Positions 1 through 9,138 of a DNA stretch of 64,000 nt are shown here, in pieces. Below the pieces are notes generated by a model, which saw only the letters and a list, made by a program, of their open reading frames with translations, was not told where the DNA came from and ran no database searches. Each line of letters starts with the position of its first letter. The first letter of the stretch is position 1. Source of the DNA: Bacillota bacterium (GTDB lineage: Bacteria; Bacillota; Clostridia; Saccharofermentanales; Fastidiosipilaceae); contig JAEZWR010000036.1 of NCBI GenBank assembly GCA_023420115.1, positions 9,178 to 73,177 of the forward strand, read 5' to 3'. The position numbers and the translations under genes are program-made.

Positions 1-1071
1 GAGGCTAAATTATTGTGTGCAGTCAAACACTTTCCAGGGCATGGAAATGTCACACAGGATTCTCATATTGTTTTGCCACAAAATAATGTTTCTTACAAAG
101 AACTAAGAGAAACTGAACTTAAACCATTTGTTCAAGCAATTGCAGATGATGTAGATGCTATTTTACTTGCTCATATACTTTTGCCCAAAATAGAAGATAA
201 TGATTTACCTGCTAGTTTATCAAAAAAGATTTGTCAAAAGATTCTTAGAGATGAACTTAGATTCGAAGGTGTACTTGTAAGTGATTGTATGGAAATGAAA
301 GCTATAAGTAAAAATTATCCTTCTGAATTTGCTGCGAAGCTCGCATTAGAAGCAAGTATGGATATATTAATTTTTTCTCATAGTCCAGATATAGCAGAAG
401 ATGTTATTAATAAGTTGAGTATTATGTTGGATAATGGAATGATTGATGTCGATACACTCAATAAATCAGATAAACGACTTTTAAAATATGAGAATCTTCT
501 TTCTGAGTATGAGAATTATAGAGAATTTGTTGATATTAATAAAATTAGGAAAGAAATTAATAATTGTGTATCTGAGACAATAAAAGAATGTGGATATATT
601 AATTATAAGCAATTTGGGTTAAAAGAGAATTTAGAAAATAAAAAACACTTAGCGATTATAGGACCAAGGCCAGTTAGACTAAATGAAGCATATAATTCCG
701 ATGGAGGAAAGAAGAGTTTCGCTTCATCGCTTGCAGATCATTTTAAATGTGACTTCTTTGATATTGATATTAATCCTAATAAAGATCAAATTAAAACGAT
801 TATAGAATCGCTTACAAATTATGAGACTATAGTAGTTGGAATGTATCAGGCTCGCTTATTTAAAGGGCAGATGTATTTAATAGAGCAACTTACTAAAGTG
901 AATAAGAAAATATTATTTGTGGCATTAAGAGATCCATATGATATTGATTGTCTTCATAAAATCAATAATGAGTCGGTCGCTATATGTGTATATGAATATA
1001 GTGAGAAGAGTATTAACGCTCTAATAAATTTGATCGAAAAAAGACTAATTGATTCAAGCGATATTAAATAA
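1..1071 (+). CDS. nagZ: beta-N-acetylhexosaminidase NagZ, GH3 (5' end missing)
   Basis: Family 3 glycosidase that removes non-reducing GlcNAc from peptidoglycan fragments (GlcNAc-MurNAc and GlcNAc-anhydroMurNAc muropeptides). The reading frame is open from base 1, so the true start lies off the window; 356 codons remain. The NagZ signature KHFPGHGN is followed by the Asp-His dyad (DSHIVLP) that serves as acid/base in this subfamily. The nucleophile motif LVSDCMEMKAI has its Asp at bases 283-285. About 260 residues follow the nucleophile, as in the two-domain Gram-positive NagZ enzymes, including a Rossmann-like C-terminal part (LAIIGPRP). It is first of four co-oriented peptidoglycan-salvage genes. 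Whether it is secreted cannot be told because the N terminus is missing. Confidence 0.9.
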   Translation, partial: EAKLLCAVKHFPGHGNVTQDSHIVLPQNNVSYKELRETELKPFVQAIADDVDAILLAHILLPKIEDNDLPASLSKKICQKILRDELRFEGVLVSDCMEMKAISKNYPSEFAAKLALEASMDILIFSHSPDIAEDVINKLSIMLDNGMIDVDTLNKSDKRLLKYENLLSEYENYREFVDINKIRKEINNCVSETIKECGYINYKQFGLKENLENKKHLAIIGPRPVRLNEAYNSDGGKKSFASSLADHFKCDFFDIDINPNKDQIKTIIESLTNYETIVVGMYQARLFKGQMYLIEQLTKVNKKILFVALRDPYDIDCLHKINNESVAICVYEYSEKSINALINLIEKRLIDSSDIK

Positions 1072-1167
1072 TCGGATTAACAATTTATATCTGAATGTAC
1101 TTTTAAAATAATTGTTTATATTACCTGAATTTTTATGGCTTGATGAGATGCTAATAAAGGAGTGTAT

Positions 1168-2322
1168 ATGACAGAAGCTATAATATCTCTAGATGGCGGA
1201 GGGAGCAAAACAAGTCTATCCATAATAGATATGTCATCGCTCAGAAATTATTTGTCACATGGGACAGATACAAAGTTTGTTAATGATAAAAAAATCAACA
1301 GCGAAGATAATAAAAATAATTATCGTTTGTCGAATTATAGTTCAGATGGAAATTCGATGCTTAATTTAACTGAGCAAGAATTAAATAATATGATTTTATT
1401 TAATTCTATAAGTACAGGAAGTAATCTCAATTCAGTGCCATTCAAAGAAGTCTATGGAGCATTTAAATCTCTGTTAGAAGATGCCCGAAATTATCTCAAA
1501 TCACAAAATGACATTAAATTGGTAGGGACTGTACTAGCTACAGCTGGACTTAGTGTAAAGGGTAGAAAAGAGAAGTTTGAACATATACTTAAGGAGTTGG
1601 GTTTCCCAGAAAATATACATATAGTCTCGGATAATGAAGCAGCATATAAGTCTGCTTATAGACTCTATGGAGCAGATGCTCTATTAATTGTCGGAACAGG
1701 ATCAATTATAAGTAGTAGATCATGTGATGGTTTAGAAGTAAGAGCTGGTGGGCATGGTCAATTTTTTTCCGATCAGGGGTCATCTTATGATTTAGCCAGA
1801 AGAATTATAGAAATTTATCTTTATATGCAAGATGGACTTATTGATAAATCGCCATTATATGACACTGTTCAAAAATATCTAAAAAAGACTTTCTTAAATA
1901 TGAATATAGATGAAAATCTGGATTCTGATGAATATTGTCTCTATATAATTCATAAACTTAACAGCAATGAGTATTTTGATAGAAGTAAGATAGCGGGTCT
2001 TTGTAAGTACTTAGATTTTGATGAATCATATACAAAAGAAGCACTGACAAATGCTGCTTATGAATTAGCTAAAATAATATATCTCTTTTATAAAAAATAC
2101 TATTTAGGAAAAAATATGAACTTTATATGCACGGGATCTCTTATAAGTAATTGCTCTATATACAAAGATAAATTGTTAGAAGGGATTAGGAAAATTATCA
2201 TTGATAAACAAGAGTCAATAAATCCTGATGCTATTTCGTTCAAACTGATGGGGAGTGCAGTTGAACTTGGAGGTGTAATAGATTACGTAGATAGTTTTAA
2301 TGACAAGAAAAATAGTCGATAG
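1168..2322 (+). CDS. murK: BadF/BcrA-type ATPase family kinase, probable MurNAc/GlcNAc kinase
   Basis: Probable cytoplasmic amino-sugar kinase that phosphorylates GlcNAc and/or MurNAc at O6 with ATP, as clostridial MurK does. The N-terminal phosphate-1 loop reads DGGGSKTSLSI, phosphate-2 reads VGTGSIISSR near residue 174, and CTGSLI near the C terminus fits the adenosine motif of the ASKHA fold. ATG at 1168 is preferred to a GTG at 1162 because AGGAG ends five bases upstream of it. A low-complexity Ser/Asn/Asp-rich segment of roughly 45 residues (about residues 28-75) interrupts the first lobe before the usual SxGSNxNSVxF motif (here STGSNLNSVPF). It lies between nagZ and murQ, which favours MurNAc as a substrate, but specificity cannot be read from the sequence. 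Confidence 0.82.
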   Translation: MTEAIISLDGGGSKTSLSIIDMSSLRNYLSHGTDTKFVNDKKINSEDNKNNYRLSNYSSDGNSMLNLTEQELNNMILFNSISTGSNLNSVPFKEVYGAFKSLLEDARNYLKSQNDIKLVGTVLATAGLSVKGRKEKFEHILKELGFPENIHIVSDNEAAYKSAYRLYGADALLIVGTGSIISSRSCDGLEVRAGGHGQFFSDQGSSYDLARRIIEIYLYMQDGLIDKSPLYDTVQKYLKKTFLNMNIDENLDSDEYCLYIIHKLNSNEYFDRSKIAGLCKYLDFDESYTKEALTNAAYELAKIIYLFYKKYYLGKNMNFICTGSLISNCSIYKDKLLEGIRKIIIDKQESINPDAISFKLMGSAVELGGVIDYVDSFNDKKNSR

Positions 2323-2376
2323 ATTGATTGTTCATACTTTAGCTTTTATCTTGGTAATAGATGGTGAGGTTTCTAT

Positions 2377-3294
2377 ATGGGTGATAGGCAGGATAATTTA
2401 AAAGATTTGATAACTGAGCAAAGTAATCCAGTGAGTAAGTCGATTGATAAAGTATCTACCTTGGAAATGTTGAATATTATTCATAGTGAGGATAGGAAAG
2501 TTTACGATGCAGTTTCATCGATTCTTGAACTTCTGTCAAAAGTGATTGATAAGATATATTTACGTATGAAAAAAGGTGGGAGACTTATTTATTTTGGAGC
2601 TGGAACATCAGGCCGCTTAGGGGTACTTGATGCGTCAGAATGTCCCCCAACTTTTGGTGTCAGTAGGGACTTAATTCAAGGGCGAATAGCTGGGGGATAT
2701 AGAGCAATAACCGAGGCTGTTGAGGGAGCGGAAGATAGTTATGACTTGCCACTAAAAGATTTTGAAGAACTTAATATAAATAAAAATGATACAGTATTGG
2801 GTATTGCTGCCAGTGGGAGGACACCGTATGTATATGGCGCTCTCAAAGAAGCGAGGCAACTTGGTGCTCTAACTATTTCATTAGTATCAGTTGAGAATAG
2901 TGTTCTTTCTAAGGTTTCAGATTACTGTCTGGAAGTAATTACAGGACCAGAAGTCATAACAGGATCTACAAGAATGAAGTGTGGCACTGCGCACAAAATG
3001 ATATTAAATATGATTTCAACATCTTTAATGATCAAATCGGGAAAAACTGACGGAAATCTCATGGTTGACTTAGATATAAAGAATGAAAAATTAAGAGATA
3101 GAGCAGAAAGAATAATAGTTGCATGTACGGGGTGTAGTAGAAAAAGAGCTGGAGAATTGCTATCGCTATCTTATGATGATGTCAAACTTGCAATAGTTAT
3201 GGAGCGATATAAGGTTATGTTAGATGAGGCTAGAACTCTACTAGATGAGGCTGATGGTGTGTTATCTAATATCGATTTCATTAAAAGATATTGA
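2377..3294 (+). CDS. murQ: N-acetylmuramic acid 6-phosphate etherase
   Basis: Cleaves the lactyl ether of MurNAc-6-P to give GlcNAc-6-P and D-lactate. The 305-residue length is standard. The family opening LITEQSNPVSKSID is present, followed by the SIS-domain sugar-phosphate loop FGAGTSGRLGVLDASECPP, with the conserved acid/base Glu in ASECPP. Further family blocks are GIAASGRTPYV and GSTRMKCGTAHKM. The start ATG has GGTGAGG just upstream. It follows the kinase by 54 bases and precedes the NamZ homologue by 46, so these genes are probably cotranscribed. Its product joins the NagA step encoded at 30.3 kb. The call is firm because MurQ motifs are very distinctive. Confidence 0.96.
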   Translation: MGDRQDNLKDLITEQSNPVSKSIDKVSTLEMLNIIHSEDRKVYDAVSSILELLSKVIDKIYLRMKKGGRLIYFGAGTSGRLGVLDASECPPTFGVSRDLIQGRIAGGYRAITEAVEGAEDSYDLPLKDFEELNINKNDTVLGIAASGRTPYVYGALKEARQLGALTISLVSVENSVLSKVSDYCLEVITGPEVITGSTRMKCGTAHKMILNMISTSLMIKSGKTDGNLMVDLDIKNEKLRDRAERIIVACTGCSRKRAGELLSLSYDDVKLAIVMERYKVMLDEARTLLDEADGVLSNIDFIKRY

Positions 3295-3340
3295 AATATA
3301 TGCTTATAAATGTTTTGGTTAGGAGTTTAAACGGTAAATT

Positions 3341-4702
3341 ATGTGTGAAGGTTTGTTAAGTGGTACAGATTGTATTGATAGGAATATGATTAAGACAAGA
3401 AGATTAAGATCTGCTATTTTGACTTCTACACATTCTAGAACGGTAGATCTTAAACCCGCACGTTTAGTATGGCAAGAAAAAACTGATTTGCAATTTATTC
3501 TCTCTGTAGAGCATGGAATTCGAGGTGTTGCTGCGGCCGGTGAGCATATAAATAATTCTTTTGATAGAGAAACTGGGTTAAAGGTGTATTCTCTTTATTC
3601 AGAAAATCCACATGTGTTAAGCTCAGAAATTAGAAATCTAGTTAGTTCAATAGACTGCATCATTTATGATTTACCTGACGTAGGCTCGCGTTATTACACT
3701 TATATATCTTCAGCTTTTTTATTATTAGAACTTTGTGCTGAACTTAAGAAAAAGTTTTTGATTGTGGATCATCCAAATCCTATTGGGGGATGTGTTTTTG
3801 AGGGATTTGGAATGGAAGATGATCAATTATCTTTTGTATCAGCGTATGATATTCCAGTTAGATATGGATTGACCTCGGGGGAGCTTTTTTCACTTTACTG
3901 TAGAGAGAAAAACTTGCTTGTGGACTTAGAAATAATAAAGATGAATCATTGGAATAGAGATATTGTAATAGGTGATAAATTACCTTTTATGATTCCAAGT
4001 CCCAATCTTCCTAATATAGAGGCTTGTTTATTATATCCGGGTACTTGTCTGTTTGAGGGGACGGAGTTTAGTGAGGGAAGAGGAACAGCTAGACCATTTA
4101 CATCATTTTCAGCGCCATTTATTAACTGTGAACGTTTATTGCCTTATCTTGATGAATTAGATTTGAGTAATTTGGTTTTGGTTCCTACCTATTTTATTCC
4201 ACAAAGTAGTAAATATAAGGGGCAATTATGTGAAGGTTTTTCTATAGAAATAATTGGAAATGATAGAGCTAATAATAGTATGAGCAAATATAAGGCCTAT
4301 GTTGAATTGAGGTCTTTGAATGAAATAATTAAATTATTTGAACGGTTAGTGGAAATATATCCGTTTGCTTTTGCTGAAGATGCAGAAATATCAAATCTGT
4401 CTAAGACTTGTATAAATGAAGATTATTTAAGAAATAGAGGATTTAATTATTCAGATCTTACAAGGGAGCCGCTTGATATTAATGAAGTTGTTAATATAAG
4501 TGATAGTAATTCACCAGATTCTACTCAAGCTATAAATCTAAGATATAGTAATTCTAGTAGTGTTAAAAGAAATAAGTTTTTAGCTAAACTTATAGGACAG
4601 AATTTGATTGATAATAAGTTCAATTATAGTTATTTTAAAGATAAAGAGGAGAGGTATATAACTAAGTATAAAGAAAGAATAAGCGATATTCTTATCTATT
4701 GA
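3341..4702 (+). CDS. namZ: DUF1343 / NamZ-type exo-beta-N-acetylmuramidase (GH171)
   Basis: Homologue of NamZ, which releases MurNAc from the non-reducing end of MurNAc-GlcNAc chains. Family blocks are visible in order: FILSVEHGIRG near residue 63 (the VEHG region containing a conserved Glu), DLPDVGSRYYTYIS, VDHPNPIGG, MIPSPNLPNIEA, LYPGTCLFEGTEFSEGRGT and TARPF. The first residues (GLLSGTDCID) match the usual family N terminus, so the ATG at 3341 is kept although its AGGAG lies about 15 bases upstream; an in-frame stop directly upstream excludes an earlier start. There is no signal peptide, unlike the secreted Bacillus enzyme, which suggests cytoplasmic action on imported wall disaccharides. 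The last ~130 residues are less typical. Confidence 0.88.
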   Translation: MCEGLLSGTDCIDRNMIKTRRLRSAILTSTHSRTVDLKPARLVWQEKTDLQFILSVEHGIRGVAAAGEHINNSFDRETGLKVYSLYSENPHVLSSEIRNLVSSIDCIIYDLPDVGSRYYTYISSAFLLLELCAELKKKFLIVDHPNPIGGCVFEGFGMEDDQLSFVSAYDIPVRYGLTSGELFSLYCREKNLLVDLEIIKMNHWNRDIVIGDKLPFMIPSPNLPNIEACLLYPGTCLFEGTEFSEGRGTARPFTSFSAPFINCERLLPYLDELDLSNLVLVPTYFIPQSSKYKGQLCEGFSIEIIGNDRANNSMSKYKAYVELRSLNEIIKLFERLVEIYPFAFAEDAEISNLSKTCINEDYLRNRGFNYSDLTREPLDINEVVNISDSNSPDSTQAINLRYSNSSSVKRNKFLAKLIGQNLIDNKFNYSYFKDKEERYITKYKERISDILIY

Positions 4703-4746
4703 TTAAACTACTGGCAAATCATATAAAGTTTATTGCAAATAACTTC

Positions 4747-4790
4747 AAGCACTACCTGGGTTCATAAGCTGAACACGGCAGTGCTTTTTT
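4747..4790 (+). terminator. rho-independent terminator after namZ
   Basis: A 10-base arm AAGCACTACC (4747-4756) pairs with GGCAGTGCTT (4777-4786) with one mismatch, and is followed by a run of T. It ends the nagZ-murK-murQ-namZ transcript. Its right half is an 18-base sequence found exactly again, inverted, at 44591-44608. Confidence 0.7.
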
Positions 4791-4917
4791 GCTATTGGAA
4801 GATACAATATAAGAACCTAGATAGAACTTGAACTTTTGGGAATAACTTAGTAAATTAGGGCGAAATATTATATGTGTTCTGATTAATTTAAATGAAGAAA
4901 CATGAAGAGGTAACTCT

Positions 4918-7437
4918 ATGGAAAATAATTATGCATACCTTAATTCTGGCCTACCTATTGAAAAAAGAATAGATGATTTAATAGAAAAGATGACTTTGGC
5001 AGAGAAACTTGCACAGTTGGGGTCGGTATATGCCTTTGCTGGACAATTTAATGAAAGTGAACTTGCTCAAGGAATTGGGCATTTTGCGATGAGTAGTGGT
5101 AGTACTTCTGTTCTTGAAAATATGAAAATTATAAGAAAAGTTCAGAAATATCTTCTCAGTGAAACAAGACTTCAGATTCCAGCTCTAATTCATGTAGAAA
5201 CACTGAATGGTATTGCGCTTCATTCATCGACAGTTTATCCCGTTCCATTGGCCCTTGCAGCAAGTTTCGATGTCGAAGCTGTAAGAAAGATGGCAACGAA
5301 GATAGCAGAAGAAATGGACTTGCTCGGAATACATATGGCTCTTGCGCCAGTGTTAGATATCTCAAGAGATCCTAGATGGGGAAGAATGAGTGAAACATAT
5401 GGAGAATCGCTTAATTTAGTCAGTAGTATGGGAGCTGCCTATATATCTGGATTTCAGGGGACAAAAGCATTTCCATGTCCTAAGCATTTTATAGCATATG
5501 CGATGGGAGAGGGCGGATTAAATATGTCTCATATACATATTGGCAATCGTGAGCTTAGGGAAACATATGCAACGCCTTTTGAATTTGCAATCAAAGAAGA
5601 AAATCTAAAGGCCGTTATGAATGCCTATTCTGCAATCGATGGAGAACCGATATTAGCTGTCAATCATTATCTTAAAAATTTATTGCGTGATGAATTGGGA
5701 TTCAAAGGAATAACTGTATCTGACTACGCATCTATCGACATGCTTCAGAATATTTATCATTTAGCATCAAGTCCCGCCGAGGCTGGCAAAATTGCGTTGG
5801 AATCTGGCATGGATTCTGAACTACCCCAAACATATTGCTATGGTGATGAGCTACTTAGAATGTTTGAAGAGCAGGAGCTAGATATAGATTTAATTGAAGC
5901 TCCACTTAGGAGAATTCTTAAATTGAAATTTGAGCTGGGGCTTTTTGATGAAAAATTTAGAGATAATATCCTTGCTGGAGGCGAGGACTTTGTTTGTGAA
6001 CAAGATGAAATCAATGATAAAAATGCGATAAATATCTTTAGACTTCAGGATAAGGAGTCACTTCAATTATCTTATGAACTTGCTTCAGAGAGCTTCGTAC
6101 TTCTTAAGAATGACTCATGTCTTCCAATTGATACTAGTAAAAAAGAAAATATTCTAGACAGTGAAAATAAGCCTATCAAAATTGCAATAATTGGTGAGCA
6201 TTTCCAAAATTTGAGAGTTTTATTTGGCTCATATACTTACCCATCATTTTATGATGGTATGAAGGAAATTTTTGATGATATAGAGGCAAATATAATTCAA
6301 GAGGGAATGAATGTAAGCTTAGAAGCAAAAAGGGCTTTGCGTTCATCGCTTAGCAAACTAGATTGCTGTGAAGATATGATAAGAAATTCATATATTGGAA
6401 TTGAGACAGTGGAAGAGAGTCTGCAAAGATATATTTTAGAGAAAAATTTAAATGTAGAATTGAAATACACAAAAGGGATTAAGATCAATGGAGAAGTAGA
6501 TGAGGATTTGAATGAAGTTATTGAACTATCAAATTGGGCAGATTATACCATTTTACTTTTTGGTGGCTTGAGTGGCTCGTGTAAGAATGCAAGCATGGGA
6601 GAAAATCTTGATAGTACTAGTATTTCTCCATCTCAATTAATTGAGAAATTTTGTGTAAGTTTAGCTGATAATAGCAAGAAATTTATTGTTATTCATATGG
6701 ATGGGAGGCCTCTCAGTTCAGAGATAATATTGGAAAAAGCTTCCGCAGTCTTGGAAGTATGGCACCCTGGACAATGTGGTAGCAGAGCCATTGTAGAAAT
6801 GCTTTTTGGTGACTTAAGTCCATCTGGTAGCTTGCCCGTGAGTCTTTTGCGTAATAGTGGGCAGATACCTCTCTATCATGAGCAGTACTGGGGTAGTGGG
6901 GCAAGGGGTCGCTCATCGGTCAAAGATATGGTACGTGATTATGTTGATAGTAGTAGTTTGCCATTAAGACACTTTGGTTATGGGCTTTCGTATGGTGAGT
7001 TTGAATATAGTAATTTTTATTGTGATAGTGAAATTGTTTCTAGTGATAAATATTTTGAAATTTCCTTTGATATAACAAATAAGTCTAGATTTAAATGTGC
7101 CACCGTTTCTCAGATCTATTATAGGGATACCGTTGCTAGTCTTGCTAGAGTTCAGGAGAGTTTGCTTGCCTTTGGTAGACATGAGCTTTTGCCAAATGAG
7201 ACTAAACATATAAGGATGTTCATTCCCCTAGACCTTTTAGCTTTTATCGATAGAGATGGTAGGTGGATCATTGAAGCTGGTGACTTTGAATTTTATTTAT
7301 CAGAATCGGCAGATTTGAGAAATATAGATAACAATATTCAAAAAGCAAGACTTAAATTATGTGAAGATAGAATACTTCCAAAGGGCCGAACAAATTTTAA
7401 ATTAAGGGTAATAGAAGAAAAAATAACCAACTATTGA
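4918..7437 (+). CDS. GH3 beta-glucosidase/beta-xylosidase family, cytoplasmic
   Basis: An 839-residue three-domain glycoside hydrolase family 3 enzyme. In the barrel domain the blocks are DISRDPRWGRMSETYGES (residues 147-164), PKHFIAYAMGEGG (188-200) and the nucleophile motif ITVSDYASID with Asp269. The second alpha/beta domain contains SFVLLKNDSCLPI and AVLEVWHPGQCGSRAI followed by PSGSLPVSLLR. A fibronectin-III-like C-terminal domain starts after FGYGLSYGEFEYS. There is no signal peptide, so it should act on imported beta-glycosides or oligosaccharides. The start has AGAGG seven bases upstream. A terminator before it and none obvious after it suggest a single-gene unit. Substrate (glucoside, xyloside or other) is not determinable here. 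Confidence 0.88.
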   Translation: MENNYAYLNSGLPIEKRIDDLIEKMTLAEKLAQLGSVYAFAGQFNESELAQGIGHFAMSSGSTSVLENMKIIRKVQKYLLSETRLQIPALIHVETLNGIALHSSTVYPVPLALAASFDVEAVRKMATKIAEEMDLLGIHMALAPVLDISRDPRWGRMSETYGESLNLVSSMGAAYISGFQGTKAFPCPKHFIAYAMGEGGLNMSHIHIGNRELRETYATPFEFAIKEENLKAVMNAYSAIDGEPILAVNHYLKNLLRDELGFKGITVSDYASIDMLQNIYHLASSPAEAGKIALESGMDSELPQTYCYGDELLRMFEEQELDIDLIEAPLRRILKLKFELGLFDEKFRDNILAGGEDFVCEQDEINDKNAINIFRLQDKESLQLSYELASESFVLLKNDSCLPIDTSKKENILDSENKPIKIAIIGEHFQNLRVLFGSYTYPSFYDGMKEIFDDIEANIIQEGMNVSLEAKRALRSSLSKLDCCEDMIRNSYIGIETVEESLQRYILEKNLNVELKYTKGIKINGEVDEDLNEVIELSNWADYTILLFGGLSGSCKNASMGENLDSTSISPSQLIEKFCVSLADNSKKFIVIHMDGRPLSSEIILEKASAVLEVWHPGQCGSRAIVEMLFGDLSPSGSLPVSLLRNSGQIPLYHEQYWGSGARGRSSVKDMVRDYVDSSSLPLRHFGYGLSYGEFEYSNFYCDSEIVSSDKYFEISFDITNKSRFKCATVSQIYYRDTVASLARVQESLLAFGRHELLPNETKHIRMFIPLDLLAFIDRDGRWIIEAGDFEFYLSESADLRNIDNNIQKARLKLCEDRILPKGRTNFKLRVIEEKITNY

Positions 7438-7594
7438 TTGGCGTAGCTTTTCTATTTTATCAGTTTTTTTAGTATATTACTTCTAAGTGTTGAAAATATT
7501 CTCTTTTGCACAAGTAGAACAAAAATAAGCGGAGTTTTACTGTATAAAAATCAGTTAACATACAGTTAATATAATGGTAATATTTTTTTGTTCT

Positions 7595-7631
7595 TGCGAT
7601 ATGTTTGTATACATATTGCATCGGCTTTTTT
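7595..7631 (+). promoter_or_regulatory. hairpin plus T-run in the leader of the purine permease gene
   Basis: The arms TGCGATATG (7595-7603) and CATATTGCA (7612-7620) form a nine-pair stem with one G-T pair, followed five bases later by six T. It lies only about 25 bases before the permease start, so it could attenuate the permease transcript. It may also simply be a terminator of read-through from the GH3 gene. No purine-riboswitch core is visible upstream of it. Confidence 0.4.
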
Positions 7632-7655
7632 GTTCTTACTTTAATAGGAGGATAT

Positions 7656-9008
7656 ATGAGTAAGGAGAATTTTTTAGAGCGTAGTTTCAAACTCAAAACA
7701 AATGGAACTAGCGTTCGTACGGAAGTGATGGCTGGTCTTACGACCTTTATGACGATGGCCTATATCTTAGCTGTTAATCCGCTGGTCTTGAGTGCTACAG
7801 GAATGGATCAAAAGGCTCTATTTACTGCCACTGCGTTATCGGCAGTAGTTGGTACTCTTATGATGGCTTTCTTGGCTAAGTACCCTTTTGCACTTGCTCC
7901 AGGTATGGGACTTAATGCATTTTTTGCGTATACTGTTGTTCTCGGTATGGGTCACAGTTGGCAATTTGCCTTGACTGCGGTATTTATTGAAGGTCTTATT
8001 TTTATCGCCTTGAGTGCATTTAAGGTTCGCGAGATGATCTTCGATTCGATTCCACTAAGTTTAAAAAAGGCTGTATCTGTTGGTATTGGTCTTTTTATTG
8101 CTCTTATCGGAGCTATTAATGGTGGTATTGTTACTTCAGGAAAGATCGGTGTAGAGGGCGGAAAAAATTTCTTGTTAGAAGATGGTCTTGTAATTAAACT
8201 TGCAGATCTTAATTCTGGTCCAGCCCTTGTCACAATTATTGGTCTTATTATCACGGCAGTGCTTTTGATTTATAAAGTTAAGGGTGCTCTCCTTATCGGT
8301 ATTGTCGTTTCTACTATAGTTGCTATACCAATGGGCGTAACTAGACTTCCCGAGGCTGGTATAGTATCTTTACCACCAAGTCTTGCACCTATTGCTTTTA
8401 AATTTGAATTTGCTTCAATTTTTACCTTTGATATGTTGATCGTTGTTCTTTCATTCCTTTTTGTTGATATTTTTGACACGATAGGAACTCTTGTTGGGGT
8501 TGCAAGCAAGACTAAAATGTTAGATGAGAATGGCAAATTGCCAAGAATATCCCAGGCTCTTATGTCAGATGCTGTTGCTACTGTGACTGGATCATGTTTG
8601 GGAACCTCAACTGTTACTACTTTTGTAGAATCTTCTGCAGGTGTTGCTGAGGGTGGAAGAACTGGTCTTACATCGCTGACAACTTCTGTATTCTTTGCAC
8701 TTTCATTGTTCTTTGCACCTTTATTCGGGATTGTACCAAGTTCGGCAACTGCACCAGCGTTAATTCTAGTTGGTCTTTTCATGATGAGTCCAATTAAGGA
8801 GATTGATTTCTCCGATTACACTGAGGCTGTTCCAGCATTTTTGACTATTGTTATGATGCCCTTTGCTTATAGTATTGCTGACGGTATTACCTTTGGAATG
8901 ATGAGTTATGTTCTTCTTAAGGTTTTATCTGGCAAGGCAAAGACCGTTTCAGTTACAATGTATATTCTATTTGTTCTTTTCCTTTGTAAGTTTATTTTCT
9001 TAAGCTAA
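7656..9008 (+). CDS. pbuG: NCS2-family adenine/guanine/hypoxanthine permease
   Basis: Integral membrane nucleobase:proton symporter of the AzgA/PbuG branch, 450 residues with about 12-14 hydrophobic segments. Family blocks visible are LERSFKLKTNGTSVRTEVMA, the helix TTFMTMAYILAVNP, FALAPGMGLNAFFAY in the early substrate-binding region, DIFDTIGTLVG, and GSCLGTSTVTTFVESSAGV in the second half. ATG 7656 is chosen because AGGAGG sits five bases upstream; an in-frame ATG at 7605 lies inside the leader hairpin and has no ribosome site. It is a single gene ending at a strong bidirectional terminator. The sequence supports a purine-base transporter, but the preferred base cannot be read. Confidence 0.9.
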   Translation: MSKENFLERSFKLKTNGTSVRTEVMAGLTTFMTMAYILAVNPLVLSATGMDQKALFTATALSAVVGTLMMAFLAKYPFALAPGMGLNAFFAYTVVLGMGHSWQFALTAVFIEGLIFIALSAFKVREMIFDSIPLSLKKAVSVGIGLFIALIGAINGGIVTSGKIGVEGGKNFLLEDGLVIKLADLNSGPALVTIIGLIITAVLLIYKVKGALLIGIVVSTIVAIPMGVTRLPEAGIVSLPPSLAPIAFKFEFASIFTFDMLIVVLSFLFVDIFDTIGTLVGVASKTKMLDENGKLPRISQALMSDAVATVTGSCLGTSTVTTFVESSAGVAEGGRTGLTSLTTSVFFALSLFFAPLFGIVPSSATAPALILVGLFMMSPIKEIDFSDYTEAVPAFLTIVMMPFAYSIADGITFGMMSYVLLKVLSGKAKTVSVTMYILFVLFLCKFIFLS

Positions 9009-9059
9009 TGGAAAAGTGTAATAAGAAAATATTTGAATAAAGATTACGGTTTAAATAAT

Positions 9060-9104
9060 AAGAACCCCCTTTACTGATATGGTCAGTAAAGGGGGTTCTT
9101 ATAT
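9060..9104. terminator. bidirectional terminator between permease and nitroreductase genes
   Basis: A perfect 18-pair inverted repeat (9060-9077 with 9083-9100, five-base loop) with A-rich and T-rich flanks separates the convergent pbuG-like and nitroreductase genes. Confidence 0.92.
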
Positions 9105-9138
9105 CAAAAATAATATTATGAAATAATATTATTGAAGC

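Noticed and set aside
7438..7655. A purine riboswitch in front of the permease gene.
   Set aside because: The conserved aptamer core is not found; only a simple hairpin is visible.
8270..8782. A 170-codon minus-strand open frame inside the purine permease gene.
   Set aside because: Shadow of the permease frame; no ribosome site or recognisable domain.
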